Assembly (NCBI GenBank): GCA_022036555.1
Contig: CM039120.1
Coordinates: 13,477,951-13,541,950, forward strand
From: Microstegium vimineum
Taxonomy: Eukaryota > Streptophyta > Magnoliopsida > Poales > Poaceae
DNA length: 64,000 nucleotides
Reading direction: 5' to 3'
Shown here: piece by piece, positions 12,240 to 24,643 of the stretch
Layout: each line of letters begins with the position of its first letter
Position numbering within the stretch: position 1 is the stretch's first letter
Notes under the pieces: generated by a model
What the model was told of the DNA's origin: nothing
Databases searched by the model: none
Seen by the model: only the letters and a program-made list of their open reading frames with translations
Position numbers and translations under genes: made by a program

Positions 12240-15200
12240 ATGGCGACTCAAGACGAAATCCCAGAGGTAAACTTCATTTACTTATACGCATTCGGCAATC
12301 CTTGACCGACTTTCTTGCTTCTTTCCCAATTCATTTGTTTTTTTCGATCCCATTACTTTCTGAAGGAATACAAGAACAAAATTTTGACCCCTTATGCTGC
12401 AAATCCCGATTCCTACTTCCTTGGTCCAATGGGCAATCCTGACCCAACCGATATCATCGAGAAGGAAACCCTGAGAATCCCTTTCAAGTCTGGAGTTAAC
12501 TCGCCAAACCAATGGCCAAACACTTTCAAGACTTGGCCGTTTCCCCCAATCGCCGGATGGCGAAATTGGTACTGGAGGATGCTGGAAAAGGGTAGTAGCG
12601 TCTGGGACAGCCAAGATATCAACCATTGTCTAGAATTATCTTTATCAGAAACGCTCAGAAACGAACCCCTCCTGATAGCAGCTTCTCACTTTTGGTCTGA
12701 TGCTATCAATGTTTTTGTCTTCGGCCATGGCATGATGACTCTTTGGCTGATGTATTCATGATGACTGGCCTAAACGTGTCAAAACCAGTATATCCCTACA
12801 AGTATAAGGGAAAAAGCAACTAGAAAGCTGTCAAATCTGGAGGTGTATGGGTTGGATACATTCAGACCTACATGGAAGCACCTGGTGCTGTTTTTGACAA
12901 GGAAGGCAGGGCCTTTATGAACATGTGGTTGTGCAGGTTCATCTTCTGTGGAAAATCCAATGAGCCAACCCTAAATCACATGTTGATGGCTGAGGATTTA
13001 GCTGAAGGCATACTAATCCCTCTAGGTAAATACCTTCTAGGAGTTGTTTATCATATGATGCATCAGATTACTGTTCAGATGTACCATGGTAAGGATATCT
13101 CTTGTGTAAGTGGCCCCTGGTGGTTTATCTAGATGTGGTTGCAACTTTATATGCATCAGATAATATCTGTGACTCTTCACAATTTGAGTTTCCCTTCAGT
13201 TAATTATGCTGAAGGCGGCACAACAAAAACTAAGAGCTGTCAAACCTATGGAGAAGCAGCATCTTCCATTAGTATCGACATGGATATTGGTCACCTCTTC
13301 AAGCTGTTCTTCAAGGGTTTTAACAATGTGCTCTGGCTTCCTTACAGAGAAAATGATAACCTGACCTTCACTTGCAAATTCAGCTATGAGTCTGGCTATT
13401 CTGATAAGATAGCCACAGAGATTTTCAACTCTTTTATCAAACCTTGTATCTTGCCAGCTGAATTTCATCATGGGAGGTTAGTACAATCTTCCTATGAATT
13501 CTACTACCCAAATATGGCATCCAGGCAATTAGGATGTGGTCAGTTGCCCCCAAGACCTTTCTTCTCTACAACCATAAGATATAGGGAGCTGATCACCAAT
13601 GAAATAGAAGCTAAGAAAGTTTTTGAGCTTGGATGGGACTTGTCAAGACCTTTCTTCTCTACATTTGGGTTGGTAGATGCTGCTCACTCCCTCTTTGCTT
13701 CCTGGTGGCAAGAATGACACAATCATATCTTCAATACACCAGTGCACCCCTTATGCCAAGATTTGCAACCCCAATTTACCTCTGACAGTGAGGTAAACTT
13801 ATTGCACTTACCATTTTCTGCTTTGAATTTATCCTTTACCTTAACTTCTGGTCATGCATAGGATTTCGAACCTACTCCTCCTGCCAAAGCACTTCAGTAT
13901 TTTTAGCTGGGCCTAAACCTGCTCTGAGTTTCAATGCTTTGACCCTAGCAACCTTCATGAAGATCCTTGCAGTTTTGACCACTGCACCTTCAGGAGGAAA
14001 AGGTAAAAGGAAAACACTTGAGGATATTCATGTGACCAGAAAGGTAAGGTCCAAGAAAGTTAAGAGGTCTCCTAAGGTATGAACTTTTATCTAGTAATAA
14101 ATTTCACTCAACACCAACTCTGATTGCCTCCATACTAATCACCCTTTGTTGCAGCCACATGTTGAAATTTCAGGACCAAGCAATATCCCAACAACAGCAA
14201 ACATTTCTCCTCAAGCCCCTACTGAGGGTGCAGAGACTCATGAAGTTGAAGATACGGAGACCCATGAAACCGAAAGCACAGATGTCCATGAGACTTCCAA
14301 ACACATTGGTACCATTCGGCTAATCATTTCCTTTCCTTTCATATGGCATCTATTTTTTGTTCTCATACTTTACCACCTGCATTGTTGGAAATAGATAAGA
14401 TTCTAGATGATCTAGCAGGAGAACACTCCTCTGGTCCAGCTCCAGGTTCACCATCCCTAGGTATCCAATCAAGTCCTCAACCAGACCAAGACGCAGCCCA
14501 TCCTGAGGATCAATCAACACAGCAGGTAATATCTTATCTTAAATTATTCTTTTAGCACATTTTATCTAGTCGGCTAACACTCCTCCCTCTTTTAAGAACA
14601 CTACCAAACCGACTACCAATTATTCCTTCACCATTGAGGATTTCATCAGTGAAAAAGATGAAGAAGCCACCTCTCAGCAGACTTTGTCAGTGGAAAACCA
14701 AGTCTGACCGAAGGATATAGCTAATTTGCTGAACAAAGATATCAATATTTTGGTCCAAGATTCAGATCAGATAAAAGATCTCCTTGAGCTCATCAACCAA
14801 GACCGTCCACCTGTCCTTAAGGCTCCTCTGGAATCTGCAGCCAACCTTGATGATTATTTTGCTGTGGTGAAGAGGGCAAACAAAAACATAGCCTCTAGGA
14901 CTGCTTTTCAGAACAACAGGTCTCTGAAGAAGCAAGAAGCTAAAGCTTTGCACTCCCAACTTCAAGCCGCTAAGAACTCACTAGCAATCTTGGAGCCTGA
15001 GCTGAAAGCCATGGAGGATGAGAAAATCAAGCTGGAGGCCAAACTAACCGATCTGAATGCCAGAATTCAGTTTCATAAGGCTAAGATGACAGATTTGTCA
15101 AATGCTATAGAAGCAACTTCATCAAAGATGTCATCTATCCTGAAAGAAGACCAACAGCTCAAAGCAAAGTTGTCAAGCATCCAGAGCTCCGAAGATGAAG

Positions 15201-15292
15201 ACTAGAAGATTCTGGACAAGGTTAACCGAATCAGGGCTGAAGCTCTGGATGTCATCAATCAGCTTCTGAGTGGGTAGAAGTACGGCTTGTAC
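12240..15292 (+). pseudogene. aORF1: antisense gene of the gypsy element, plant-mobile-domain-like protein with coiled coil
   Basis: It is transcribed against the retroelement. Exon 1 is 12240-12266 (MATQDEIPE, followed by gtaaac); exon 2 begins 12366 after an AG. The same 9-codon first exon and splice phase occur in the partner element (34000-33974). The core (LLIAASHFWSDAINVFVFGHG, then FMNMWLCRFIFCGKS and PLGKYLLGVVYHMMHQ) resembles the plant mobile domain (aminotransferase-like, PF10536) known from antisense ORFs of Tat-lineage elements. A basic stretch (KVRSKKVKRSPK, near 14040-14075) could be a nuclear signal, and 14726-15205 encodes a 159-residue coiled coil. Damage: a frameshift near 12745 and in-frame stops near 12823, 13131, 13715 and 15203; coding similarity to the partner continues past the last. 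The function in the element is unknown. Confidence 0.75.
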
Positions 15293-15544
15293 TAGATTAA
15301 GCGTTGTACATTTTGTCTCTGAACAATCGGGTTCTCATACTCTTTTATTTGTATATACCCTGTCTGTATAAGAATGCAATCAGCTTTGTTATTTTCCCAA
15401 TCAGAGCATAGCCGATTGTTTCTATCTCTCTAGTTTAGGGACATAGCCGAGCGACCCTTGATTTATCCGAGCCTAGCCCATTCCGGCAACGGCCCACCTG
15501 AGAGGGAAAAACCATAGTTTGCCGTTTGGTATTCTTATTCGGCT

Positions 15545-15552
15545 TATAAATA
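15545..15552 (+). promoter_or_regulatory. TATA box of antisense gene aORF2
   Basis: TATAAATA in ggcttataaataagccc lies about 100 bp upstream of the ATG at 15653, between aORF1 and aORF2 and far from either LTR. The spacing fits a plant core promoter with a short 5' leader. This suggests that aORF2 has its own promoter rather than relying on LTR read-through. Confidence 0.6.
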
Positions 15553-15678
15553 AGCCCTCTTTCTTAGCCTTTACTATCACCTCCAGTCAAGCATTCTCAT
15601 CTTCCCACTTTCTCTGTTCAACCCTAAAGGAAAACCTAACCCCTACAGTAGCAATGGCGGGAGACGACAACCGCGGCA

Positions 15679-17089
15679 CACTACTACAGGAATCATTTAT
15701 CACAGCGTTGGCCTTTGGCGCCCAGCAGCGAACATCTTAAGCATCCGCTGCGGTAAATCGGTGGCCAGCTTGGGCAGCTGGCCACTGCGTTGTCCGTTGC
15801 GGTTATTCCATTTACCGCAGCGGGCCACATAACCCGCCCGCTGCGGTAAATGAGCATCTACCGCAGCGGGCGGATTATGCTGCCCGCTGTGGTAAATGCT
15901 CATTTACCGCAGCGGGCATATTACGTTGCCCGCTACGGTTATCCCCGCCCTATATATAGCAGCATCCCTCCCTCCTTCTTCCCCACGACTTCTCCTCTTG
16001 CAAAACGTGGGGGGGGGGAGGTTTTGCCCGAATTTTTCACCAAATCTTCAAATTCAGTTTTAGAGCTTTGATTTGGGGGAGTAGGATTTACATTTTGTCA
16101 AAGAAATGTCTAACTCTATTACATTTTGTGCAGGGCTTATAAGTACTTGAAGGATCCCGAATGCTGGGATCGCAGGACCGATAGTTGCAAGGAGAAAAAT
16201 ACCGACCACATCAAAATCCGACGCGACTTCCCGGTAAGTAAAGTAGTTGCAAAGTTCATTTGTGCTTTGTTTCCATATATATGTGTTTGTTCTAAAGCTT
16301 GTATAACGATCGTGCAGTGCGTCAAACAACTAATTGGATCCAAAGCATGTGGCTTGTACACCTGCGAGCACCTGAGGCAGTGCAGGGAGTACACTCAAAG
16401 CTGGAAGAAGCTCAAGGAAGGAGTCAAATATTGGGTGAACACCTACAAGCCATCCTTCAAGAAAGTTAAGGGGGAAATTTGTAAGTTCATCATGGAGAAA
16501 TGCGTTCTCGAAGGAGAACAATTCTTTGACGAAGAATCTCCCTTAGCTATCGAACCCAGGTACGAGAGGCTTAGGAAATGGACGACTCTGCTATGCCCAA
16601 GTGATTACAAATGGCCCGTGGACTTTTCTTAGAGGATTTAGTAAATGTAACTCAAATGGACTTGTTGGTTTGATGTGATGTGTATATGGATGTTGAAAAC
16701 TGTGTATTATGTCATGTGCAATGCTTGGATGGTTTATATATAAATGTTTGCTGCATATGTATGAAATCTAGAATCTGGAAATATTTTGAATTCAAATTCT
16801 AGGAATTATTTGAATTCTGTTTTTTATTTTTTAATTTGAAAACTATTTACCGAAGCAGGCAACTTAAGTGCCCGCTGCAGTTAACAAAACTTAACCGCAG
16901 CGGGCAACACAAGGCGTCCGCTGCGGTTAATGGTTGTTAACCGTAGCGGGCACCTTATGTTGACCGTTGCGGTAAATGGATATACCGCAGCGGGCCCTTT
17001 CGCCTGCTGCGGAAAACCATTTCTTTACCGCAGCGTGGCCGCGCAAGCGAACGTTGCTGCCCGCTGCGGTAAAGAGTTCTGTAGTAGTG
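15679..17089 (+). mobile_element. CACTA transposon carrying a Ulp1-like peptidase fragment
   Basis: The termini CACTACTACAGG (15679) and CTGTAGTAGTG (ending 17089) are inverted copies. GCA flanks both sides (15676-15678 and 17090-17092), the 3-bp duplication typical of CACTA insertion. The motif taccgcagcgggc and its complement recur at both ends (15735-15945 and 16850-17070) as subterminal repeats. It encodes no transposase, so it is non-autonomous. Its cargo is described at 16134-16632. It disrupts aORF2. Confidence 0.92.
16134..16632 (+). pseudogene. Ulp1-like (C48) cysteine peptidase C-terminal fragment in a CACTA element
   Basis: Two exons splice cleanly: 16134-16233 (preceded by attttgtgcag, followed by gtaagt) and 16318-16632 (preceded by cgatcgtgcag, ending TAG). 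The joined frame reads through without a stop and places SKACGLYTCEHLR at the active-site position where Ulp1-type peptidases have C-G-Y-Y-V-C-E. The presumed catalytic Cys codon is 16348-16350. Downstream, the segments ICKFIMEKCVLEGEQFFD and LRKWTTL match the usual tail of transposon-borne Ulp1-like proteins. The catalytic His/Asp part upstream is missing, so it is a partial domain. Such Ulp1-like genes are known passengers of plant CACTA and MULE elements. Confidence 0.72.
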
Positions 17090-17092
17090 GCA
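17090..17092. repeat. GCA target duplication of the CACTA insertion (partner 15676-15678)
   Basis: Three identical bases flank the CACTA termini. Without the element and one copy, the aORF2 first exon reads continuously, which supports the precise boundaries. Confidence 0.85.
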
Positions 17093-18391
17093 AGTGCCCT
17101 GCCAAGGGAGAATCCGGGCATGGTGTTGCCGACAACGCGGGTAAGAATCTCTCTGCCCCCCTGCAGTTCCACCTTTGTTCATCCTCCTAGCCCTGATTCT
17201 TTCTTCTTGTTCATCAGGATAAGGGTCATCTCCACTAGCCAGAGCATTCCCCTTCCTTCGGCGGCATCAGTTCAACCGGGGACTCCTTCATCCGACCCCT
17301 CGATTCTTCAACCTCCTACCACTCCAACCCCTGGGATTGGGGTTCAGGCTCGGATGTCATGGACGTACCTTATACCCATGAGGAGGCGGTTGCCTTCAAG
17401 CATGAGAGGGATGAATCCCGAGGAGAGTTGGAGAAGATCTCCAAGAAATATGGCGTCGATCAACTCGAATGGGAGAACCAGCGGAAACAACTTTTTGATG
17501 CCATCACCGGTTAGCAGAAGTAACAATGTTCGTTTTCCCCCTTTCTTTGATTTCCATTTGCTCACCCAATCCGTTTTTCTTCCGTTCAGCGCTCCCTGCA
17601 GAGAATGAACGCCTAAAGATCGCGGCGAACACGATTGCCAACAAGGTGAACGCCCAGGGAGAGACTGCCGAGGCACGCCTTGATGATGTGGACGGTCGCA
17701 TTAACCAAGTCGCCATTCACGGCGTGCATCATGGCGTAGCTCTGGGGCTATCGGCAATGTCCACCCAGAATAATGAAGATTTTTCCTTCATGCCAGTTGG
17801 CTTCCGTGGTGGTGTGCCTCTAGAAGATGTTGAGGATATCAAAGATCTCCTAGATAGCTATGAGGACCACGCAACTGTCCTTGCCCAAGCCACAGACGCC
17901 CAGACTGTCCTCAACAAGTTATTTGAGGAGTAGTTTGTATCTAGGAAATCATGTGTAAAATCCACTTATTTGTGAAATACCATCTGTGATATCCATTTCT
18001 TCTTTCCTGTTCTGAATCTTTCTGCGAAACAATAACTCTGCGTTTTCTGAACTGTATGACTTATCCTTAGTTGATTGTGTTTATATTTTTGCTCTAAAGG
18101 CGACACATACCGTGTCGACTATTTCTTGAGTCTTCAGAGTATTTTTTCGGCTAAAGGAGATGTCTCCACACTGGGATGAAATTTTTTAAGAAATCTTCCA
18201 TTAATAGCTCTAGCGAACTCTTCTCCCAATAGAGTTTTTCAGAAATACGCATTGCCAGGCGCGCATCTCACTATCCAAAAAGGTCCTTCCCAGTTCAGAG
18301 ACCACTTGCCGAATGTTTTATCTTTTGTCCCGATCGGTAGTATAGTTTTCCAAACTAAATCTCCTTCTGTGAATTGCTTCTCTTTGACCTT

Positions 18392-20335
18392 TTAGTTGTA
18401 ATATCTGGCAACACATAATTTGTTCTTCTCAATATTCTCCAATGCTTTCAGACAGACTAAATGCAAATCCTCCAATTCGTCCATCATTAGACCCTCATAA
18501 TCTCCTTTTTTTAAATCGTTTTGCAATGTGACCCGTCTCGAACTCGATTGCAATTCCCATGGTAGTACAGCATGATGCCCATAAACCAATTCATAGGGAG
18601 ATGCCTAAGTAGATCCATGACAAGCCATTCGGTAAGCCCACAAAGCCTCATTAAGAACCGAATGCCACTTCTTTGGCTTTTCATCAATCTTCTTCTGAAT
18701 AATCTTAATCATGATCTTATTTGATGCTTCGGCCTGGCCATTAGCTTGTGCATAATAAGGAGAAGAATTGTACAATTTGATTCCCATTTCTTCAGCAAAA
18801 TCACAAAATTCAGATGAAGTAAACTGAGTTCCCTGATATGTCATTAGAGTTTGAGGAATCCCGAATTTGTGAATTATGTGCTCCTTAACAAAATTGACCA
18901 TGTTCTCTGATGTAACCTTCTTTAAAGGAATAGCCTCAACCCACTTTGTAAAATAATCTGTAGCTAACAGCACAAACTTATGTCCTTTGCTAGAAGGAGG
19001 ATGAATCTGACCAATCAAATCTATGCCCCATCCTCTAAACGGCCAAGGCTTGATAATTGGGTTCATAGCTGATGCTGGAGCTCATTGAATATTACCGAAT
19101 CTCTGACAATCCTGACACCCTTTGTAATATTCAAAACAATCTTCAAGCATGGTTGGCCAAAAATAACCAGTTCTTCTAATCATCCACTTCATCCGGTAAG
19201 CCGATTGATGTGCACCACACACTCCTTCATGTACTTCATACATCAGCTTTCTAGCCTCTTCTTGATTCAAACATTTGAGGAATACCCCATCTATGGATTT
19301 GTAGTATAACTGGTCATCAAGGAGCACGAATTTGATAGCTTTGTACCTGATCTTTCGGGACACCCTTTGTGATGGATTTTTTAAGTAATCGGTAATCTCG
19401 TTTCTCCAGTCCTCGGTTACCCGATTCTCTTCTAAGGCATGAATTTCTTGGCCCTCTCGGTACCTCGAAGCAGTTTGAGCTAGTTTATTTGCTTCTTCAT
19501 GATGCCCCTAGGGATATGATGCAAGGTGGCTACCTGGAAACTCTTCAAAATCTCTCGACACTCTTCATAATATCCCTTCAACATATCACTCTTGCATTCA
19601 TATTGGCCGATCAGTTGGTTAATTACTAACTCAGAATCCCCGAAGATTTCAATAGCAACAGCCTTTATTTCAACAAGAAGCTGAAGTCCTCTAAGCAGTG
19701 CTTCATACTCTGCTTGATTGTTAGTAACATAGAACTCAATTGGGATTGCATACTTAAAAGTCACCCCACGTGGAGAAATCAAGAAAATGCCAGCACCACC
19801 ACCCTTGCTGCAAGATGAACCATCAAAAAACAAAGTCCATGATGCAATACTTATCATGTTAGCAGAAGGATCACGGTGTTGGGTAACAAAATCGGCAATA
19901 ATTTGACCTTTTACCGCTTTTGCCGATTCGTATTTTAACTTAAATTCCGATAAAGCCAAAATCCACTTGCCAATTCTCCCATTTAAAATTGGCATTGATA
20001 ACATATGCTTTATTACATCAAATTCGGAAACCACTACGCATTCGGCATTCAACAAGTAGTGCCGAAGCTTGGTGCACGAGTAATACATGCATAAGCAAAG
20101 CCTCTCTATAGCCGAATACCTTGTCTCTGGATATAGCAGCTTTCGGCTAAGGTATGCTATAACTCTTTCTTTTCCCTCAAACTCTTGCATGAGGGCCAAC
20201 CATATTGTCAGGTTGTCGGCCGCCACGTACAACTTAAAAGGCTTGTCAAGCCGTGGAGGTACCAACACAGGTGGCGCCTTCATGTACTCTTTGATCTCGT
20301 CAAAAGCCTTCTGTTGTACGTCACCCCACACAAAT
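18392..20335 (-). pseudogene. Gypsy RNase H and integrase
   Basis: RNase H occupies 20331-19480: tether region QKAFDEIKEYMKAPPVLVPP, then LFFDGSSCSKGGGAGIFLIS and NNQAEYEALLRGLQLLVE. The integrase zinc-binding part is 19363-19082 (YEVHEGVCGAHQ, CQDCQRFG). The integrase core is 19066-18605: the first Asp is in WGIDLIGQ and the Glu-bearing helix in NGQAEASNK. The middle catalytic Asp is replaced by Tyr (TLMTYQGTQFTS, codon TAT). The C-terminal end lies at 18589-18392. In-frame stops separate the pieces near 19480, 19080, 18604 and 18391. The lost catalytic residue and the stops both predict no activity. Confidence 0.88.
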
Positions 20336-20337
20336 TC

Positions 20338-21915
20338 TTAATCCTTTTTAAGCTTCAATAGTGGAGAGAAAGGCAAAACTCTTTCTGACAGATTAGATAT
20401 GAATCTTCTAACAAAATTAATCTTGCCGAGCAGTGATTGCAATTCTGTGAGATTGGTTGGAGGGATAACCTTGTCTATCGCTTCCATGCTCTTCTTACCG
20501 ACTTCAATCCCTCCTTTATGGACTAGAAATCCTAAAAACTCACCAGCCGAGACCCCAAAGGCACACTTGTTCGGGTTCATCCTCAAACCTAGTCTTCCTT
20601 AAATCAGCTAAATGCCCTTCACGATTTCTAGACTTGACTACCACGTCATCAATATAAATCTCCACAATCTTGCCGATCAACTCGTGAAAAATATAGTTCA
20701 TGGCTCTCTGATAAGTTGCACCGGTATTTTTCAAACCAAAAGTCATGACAATCCACTCAAACAAACCAATATGACCAGGGCATCTGAAGGCCGTTTTTGA
20801 AATATCTTCTATTGCCATAAAGATTTGGTTGTAGCCAGCATTATCATCCATTAAACTGATGACTTCATAACCAGCCGATGCATCGACGAGCAAATCAGCA
20901 ACCGGCATCGGGTAACCATCCATTAGAGTAGCCTTATTAAGATTTCTAAAGTCAATGCAGACCCTCATCTTTCCATTTTTCTTGTATACCGGGACTATGC
21001 TTGAAACCCACTCTGCATACCTGCACGGCCGAATAAAATTTGCTTCCAATAATCTTTCGACTTCCTTTTTTACATCGGCCAGTACCTCTTCTTTGAAAAT
21101 CTTCCGAGGAGGTTGTTTGTAAGGATGATATTCGGGCTTAATCGGCAATTTATGCTCGACAATAGAACGATCCAGTCCGGGCATCTCTGTATAATCCCAA
21201 GCAAAACAATCTTTGAATTCTTTTAGAAGGTTTATTAGCTTTAACCTATGCCCTGGGTCTAAATTTGCACTGATATACATCGGTCTTGGTTTGACATCAT
21301 CACCAACATTTATTTCTTCTAGCTTATCGGCCAACATAAAGCCATGTCCCAACTTTCCTTCATTGACATCGATTGGGTTCCCCATTAAAAATTGCTCTGA
21401 GAGCCGACTGCTTGGATCGGCTGTTGGTCCTTGTTAGAGACATTCACGGGACCTTCTCCCCAGATTTTCCCAGAGAAACAATCGAAGCCATCATATTCCC
21501 AGTAGGCAGGTTCTGCGGCAGCAACACTTACTGAATCATCAGCATGAACAATTTCAACATCATCCCCAATCCATTGAATGAGAACCTGATGCATGGTTGA
21601 AGGTATGCAGCAGTTAGCATGGATCCATTCTCTTCCCAATAGAAGACTATATTCCCCCTTGCCATCAATGACAAAGAAGGTAGTGATCAAAGTCTTTGAT
21701 CCAATCATCAACTCGACGTGTACAGCTCCCCGAGTGTTAGAAGGATTACCAGCAAAGTCCCTGAGTACTAAGTCAGTCTTCAACAACTCCTCATTGGTCA
21801 TTCCGAGCTTCCTAAAGGTGGTATAAGGCATAATATTGATGGCAACTCCTCCATCCACAAGCATCTTGGTCATAGGCTTGCCATTGATATATCCCTTCAC
21901 GTAAAGCGCCTTCAA
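20338..21915 (-). pseudogene. Gypsy protease and reverse transcriptase
   Basis: Protease: 21915-21385, with KMLVDGGVAINIMPY as the retropepsin active-site loop (the D-G-G form is usual in this lineage) and LLLGREWIH near its end. RT: 21385-20540, with FIRPCRYAEWVSSIVPVYKK, MRVCIDFRNLNKATLMDGYP, GYNQIFMAIED and the catalytic IYIDDVVVKS box, all intact; a frameshift near 20590 moves the reading to 20586-20338 (NPNKCAFGVSAGEFLGFLVH). A stop separates protease and RT near 21385. These enzymes process the polyprotein and copy the element RNA. Confidence 0.9.
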
Positions 21916-21918
21916 ATG

Positions 21919-24605
21919 TCAATTCTTAGCCGGTTTATCGAAAACTGCCCGTTGAGTCAAGACAAGTTGGGCCATTAGATTTTGATACTCACTTTCATCG
22001 ATATCCGAGTACACCTCTTCTTGGATGTCTTGGTCCTCGGGAGTTATGAATTCTGATGGAATGAAGAAAGCCATGCATCCATCAGCTGAACGGTCGTGCT
22101 CATCGGGTTTTTTCTTAGGACGCCATGTCGGTTTCTTTTCAGCAACTGCTTGTGCTAGCTCTCTGTTCCTCAAGCGTTGTACCCTCCTCTTCTGACTCTT
22201 CTTCAGCCCTGGTGGGCACCATTGTCCCTTTTGCCACACATACTCACGGTGCTCTTTCTCCTCAGCACTTCTTTCATAATGGATCCACTCCTAATCGGCA
22301 AACCTCTTGCCTCGCCGATCCTCAGAGTTGCCTATTTTTAAACGTCGATCGTCCTCAGGAACATGTGCTCCAAGTCTTTCATGGACCGGACGGCGGTTGA
22401 CCCGGGACTGCCTATACCCTGAATACTAATCACTGCATTCGGGGCAATTGTCTCTAGTAGGCAGCTTCCGGCCTTTATTCCAACAATGCTTGAAGAACGA
22501 GCATTCCCAATGAGATTGTTCCTACTCTCTCATGCGTTCTTGTTCTCTCTGGTACATCTCCTCCTCGTACCTCTGATGTTCCTCCGTGAATTCTTGTTCC
22601 TCATAACATCTCCACCTCTGATACTATTCCTGCTCCCGTCGCCACTTGTTTAAAAGAATACGTGTGGTAACCCTGGGTTTGGAAGTTTCCCCTCTCTCGA
22701 TTCGGCTATTCTGGAACTGAGTCTATTGCTGAAACTCTTCGTTCGTAATCTGTCGATCAGGGTCAACAGTACCAGCTCTCCTTGCTTTGTCTGAGGTCAA
22801 CACCTTCATTTTGCCCTTGCCTTTGGAGTCATCCATGGCAACCATATTCATAGAAGGGCACTGTGTTCTGTGCAAAAGGATTAGCATCAATTTTCATCTT
22901 GCCATAAAACTTCAGATACCCTTCCTAAATAGCTTTCTGGATTTTCATTCTGAACACTCGAAAATCATTGATGGCATGGGAATTAGTATTGTGGAAGCCA
23001 CAAAACCTCTTGTCCTTTACCCCTTCAGGGCACAGCATGGGGTGCCCTTCTGGCAATTTGATACGTCCCTCCTTTAGCAATAACTCGAACAGTTTATCTG
23101 ACTTGGAGACATCAAAGTCATAAGTACCTTTCTGCTGCCTCAACCATCGCTGACTAACCTGAGTTGGCTCTTTCGCCCAGACCAATTCGGCTGCAGCTAT
23201 TTCATCTTCATCATCGTACTCCGTTGCTTCTTCCAGGAAGCTTTCATACATTTCATTGGCTATGTCACCCTTCTAGAAGCGGTTATCTCTCTTGAACCCT
23301 TGAGCCTGATTACTCATCATCGACAGTCGTTGTGACAACTGACCAAGGTTATAAAAATCCATGTCGAACAGTTTCTCTCTAATATTCGGTTGCATGCCCG
23401 CTACTGCCATCCCTGGCAATTGATCATCTGGCAGATTCAAAGAATAGCAGAGGTTTTTAGTTTCTCTGAACCTGCGGAGCTACTCCTGGGGTGTTTCATT
23501 AAACCTCTGTCTCAAGCTCATAAGGTCAACTAGCTTCTTCTCATTAGTGTCTGTGAAGAAATATACATGGAATTTCTGCTCCAACTCTGCCCAGCTACCA
23601 ATGGAGTTCGCCGAGAGAGACGCGAACCACGTGAAAGCTGGCCCTGTTAGAGACAAAGGAAAATAACGAATCCTCCAAGCATCATCCGTAGATGCTTCTC
23701 CAAGCTGCATCAAGTACCGGCTGATGTGTTCCATAGTGTTGGTATCATTCTAACCAGAAAACTTGGTCAAGTCTGTAGGAGCCTTAACCCTTGGAGGGAG
23801 AGCCACTCGGTTATACCATTCTGGATAAGGGGACTTGTATGCATAGGACTGGTTCTTTGGCCTTAAGCCGAACTAATTCTGCACTGCCATCCTAATCACG
23901 ATAAGATCAACATTGGAATTTGGAGCTCCATTTGCTTGTCCCTCAAAAGGTAACCCTGCTGAATTCTTGTATCCTGGATTCGGGAAAGCATCAATAGCGC
24001 TGTAATCGGCAAATTCTTGATACCCGTCCCCATACATACTCTTTTGCAACCTGTTTGCTACTGGAGACACCTTGAAAGCCGACTGTGGGACGTTCCCTGA
24101 CGCACCGAACATGACCTGGCCATGAGTCATGGGATATTGTTGGTTCTATTGAGGAACCATCCCACCGTGTTCCATGCTAGACACTCCGCCATCCCCAACA
24201 ATTTTCTCCTGGCGCTTCGGCACGTGGAATAATCTCGGCCCTTGTATTGGACCATGAGTCTCTTCAAAGGGTTTATGAGTAGATGGACCGAACATGTTGA
24301 CCATGATCTGGCGAAAGGTGTTCAAAAAGGTTGTATGATGATTTGTCATGGTCTCACCCATGGCCTTGTAGATCACATCACCCACCTTTTGAGCATCTTC
24401 AGCTTCTGTGGAATCAGTTTGATGTGGAAGGAGAGTTCTTGGAAGCGACTGCTTCTGAAAAACCTTGTTGTTTTTGTTCTTTGAAAAGGACATCAAGCAC
24501 TTGCGCTGAAACTCGTCACATGCCTGCTGGATCAAATTCCTCATATCTTCTGGCAACTCTTCCATAGTCACATCCAGAACCTGGCTATTGTCGATTTCAA
24601 CCATC
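21919..24605 (-). pseudogene. Gypsy gag
   Basis: The likely start is the ATG at 24605 (MVEIDNSQVLDVTMEELPED), about 40 bp inside the LTR/primer-site boundary. The capsid-type retrotransposon gag domain is at 23734-23480 (RIRYFPLSLTGPAFTWFASL, ELEQKFHVYFF). A C-terminal module at about 23140-22925 reads YDFDVSKSDKLFELLLKEGR followed by a C/H cluster (CGFHNTNSHA). The end of gag (22239-21919) is basic (KKSQKRRVQRLRNREL). At least five in-frame stops break it. The N-terminal and C-terminal modules have clear counterparts in the plus-strand element; the capsid domain does not. Confidence 0.85.
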
Positions 24606-24643
24606 TTGAAATGTGGGGTCCCACCGAGCGTGCCAAAAAGATG

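Larger units (their letters stand above)
15653..17933 (+). pseudogene. aORF2: second antisense gene of the gypsy element, split by a CACTA transposon
   Basis: The ATG at 15653 opens a short first exon (MAGDDNRG), interrupted by the CACTA element at 15679-17089 and resumed at 17093 up to a GTAAGA donor near 17141. Later coding segments include about 17350-17510 (acidic/basic, likely helical: EEAVAFKHERDESRGELEK) and a last exon from about 17590, after ttccgttcag, to the stop at 17933 (ENERLKIAANTIANKVNAQG and onward, helical and acidic). I recognise no domain. No counterpart is visible in the plus-strand partner element, so it is not universal to the family. The exon map is my inference from splice-site-like sequences. 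Confidence 0.55.
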
